5,080 nt of DNA from JAWCQZ01 sp964486625 (GTDB lineage: Archaea > Halobacteriota > Syntropharchaeia > JACQPP01), in NCBI GenBank assembly GCA_964486625.1, contig CAZANW010000101.1, positions 1 to 5,080 on the forward strand, read 5' to 3'. Below the pieces are notes generated by a model. It was not told the DNA's origin. It ran no database searches and was given only the letters and a program-made list of their open reading frames with translations. Position 1 is the stretch's first letter. Every line of letters begins with the position of its first letter. This document shows positions 4,891-5,080 of the stretch, piece after piece. The translations under genes and the position numbers were made by a program.

Positions 4891-5080
4891 CCACAAAGTT
4901 CCGCCGGTTTTCACATCAAGGTTGGGGGAGGGGGGAGGGGGCGCCCCGGGGGCCATTGGCCGCTGCCGCCCTCCACCTGCGGGGACTTGCGCCAGAGGAG
5001 GCGGCGAGACACCCATCCGCGTCTTGACAGGGGCCATCGCCGGCCATATCACTTCTCTCGCTCTTTTACGCCCGCGCCGA
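4891..5080. other. Upstream region of the mutase gene with no convincing gene
   Basis: The mutase frame remains open on the minus strand to a GTG at 5052, encoding a Pro/Gly-rich stretch. Third-position GC falls compared with the gene body, so I read it as non-coding leader. Possible TATA-like stretches on the minus strand are GTGAAAAC (4907-4914, about 21 bp before the ATG at 4890) and GTAAAAGAG (5061-5069, about 28 bp before the ATG at 5037). Neither is strong. If the second is used, the mutase would have a 49-residue N-terminal extension. A 43-codon minus-strand frame from 5047 has no recognisable content. Confidence 0.45.
4924..4952 (+). other. G-quadruplex-type sequence upstream of the mutase gene
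   Basis: Four G runs of 5, 6, 5 and 5 bases are separated by loops of A, A and CGCCCC (4924-4928, 4930-4935, 4937-4941, 4948-4952). This meets the usual intramolecular quadruplex pattern with two one-base loops. It lies on the strand that is template for the mutase, 34-62 bp before the chosen start. Folding in vivo is inference. Confidence 0.5.

Noticed and set aside
4891..5052. N-terminal extension of the mutase to GTG 5052 or ATG 5037
   Set aside because: Third-position GC and amino-acid make-up differ from the gene body, and the family does not need the extra 49-54 residues. Not excluded; kept as an alternative start.
1..5080. tRNA, rRNA, CRISPR array or insertion sequence
   Set aside because: No cloverleaf, no short regularly spaced direct repeats outside the WD40 codons, and no transposase or terminal inverted repeats were found by eye.

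Overview
The window is about 5 kb of dense, GC-rich DNA and most probably comes from an uncultured archaeon. My best guess is a Thermoplasmatota-like euryarchaeon, but this is inference. Four observations support archaeal origin. A clean A/T-only TATA-type box lies about 29 bp upstream of an ATG, the spacing of a leaderless archaeal transcript. No Shine-Dalgarno sequence is visible at the chosen starts. The cobalamin mutase is a free catalytic subunit without a fused B12 domain, as in archaea and some bacteria. Two predicted cell-surface proteins carry pilin-like or C-terminal membrane anchors.

Layout, left to right. (1) 1-667, minus strand: the first 222 codons of a gene that runs off the left edge; it has features of a PD-(D/E)XK-type nuclease, possibly a restriction enzyme. 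(2) 668-728: a 61-bp divergent intergenic region with one short A/T-rich element about 30 bp from both starts. (3) 729-1652, plus strand: a 307-residue protein with a pilin-like N-terminal membrane segment and a putatively extracellular body of unknown function. (4) 1653-2876, minus strand: a secreted, membrane-anchored seven-bladed WD40 beta-propeller, convergent with gene 3 with no base between the two stop codons. (5) 2959-3198, minus strand: a 79-residue PC4/p15-family single-stranded-DNA-binding protein behind the TATA box at 3221-3232. (6) 3265-4890, minus strand: the catalytic subunit of a methylmalonyl-CoA mutase-type enzyme. (7) 4891-5080: upstream region with a G-quadruplex-type tract and no convincing gene.

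How the genes work together: nothing shows that the five genes form one pathway. Genes 3 and 4 are both predicted surface proteins and could belong to the same envelope function. Gene 5 is probably an information-processing protein with its own promoter. Gene 6 is metabolic and needs a small B12-binding subunit that must be encoded elsewhere. The most unusual signal is in gene 6. It keeps the residues that mark a methylmalonyl-CoA (rather than isobutyryl-CoA) mutase, yet three otherwise very conserved blocks near the CoA and adenosyl groups are replaced. It may be a mutase with altered substrate use or cofactor handling.
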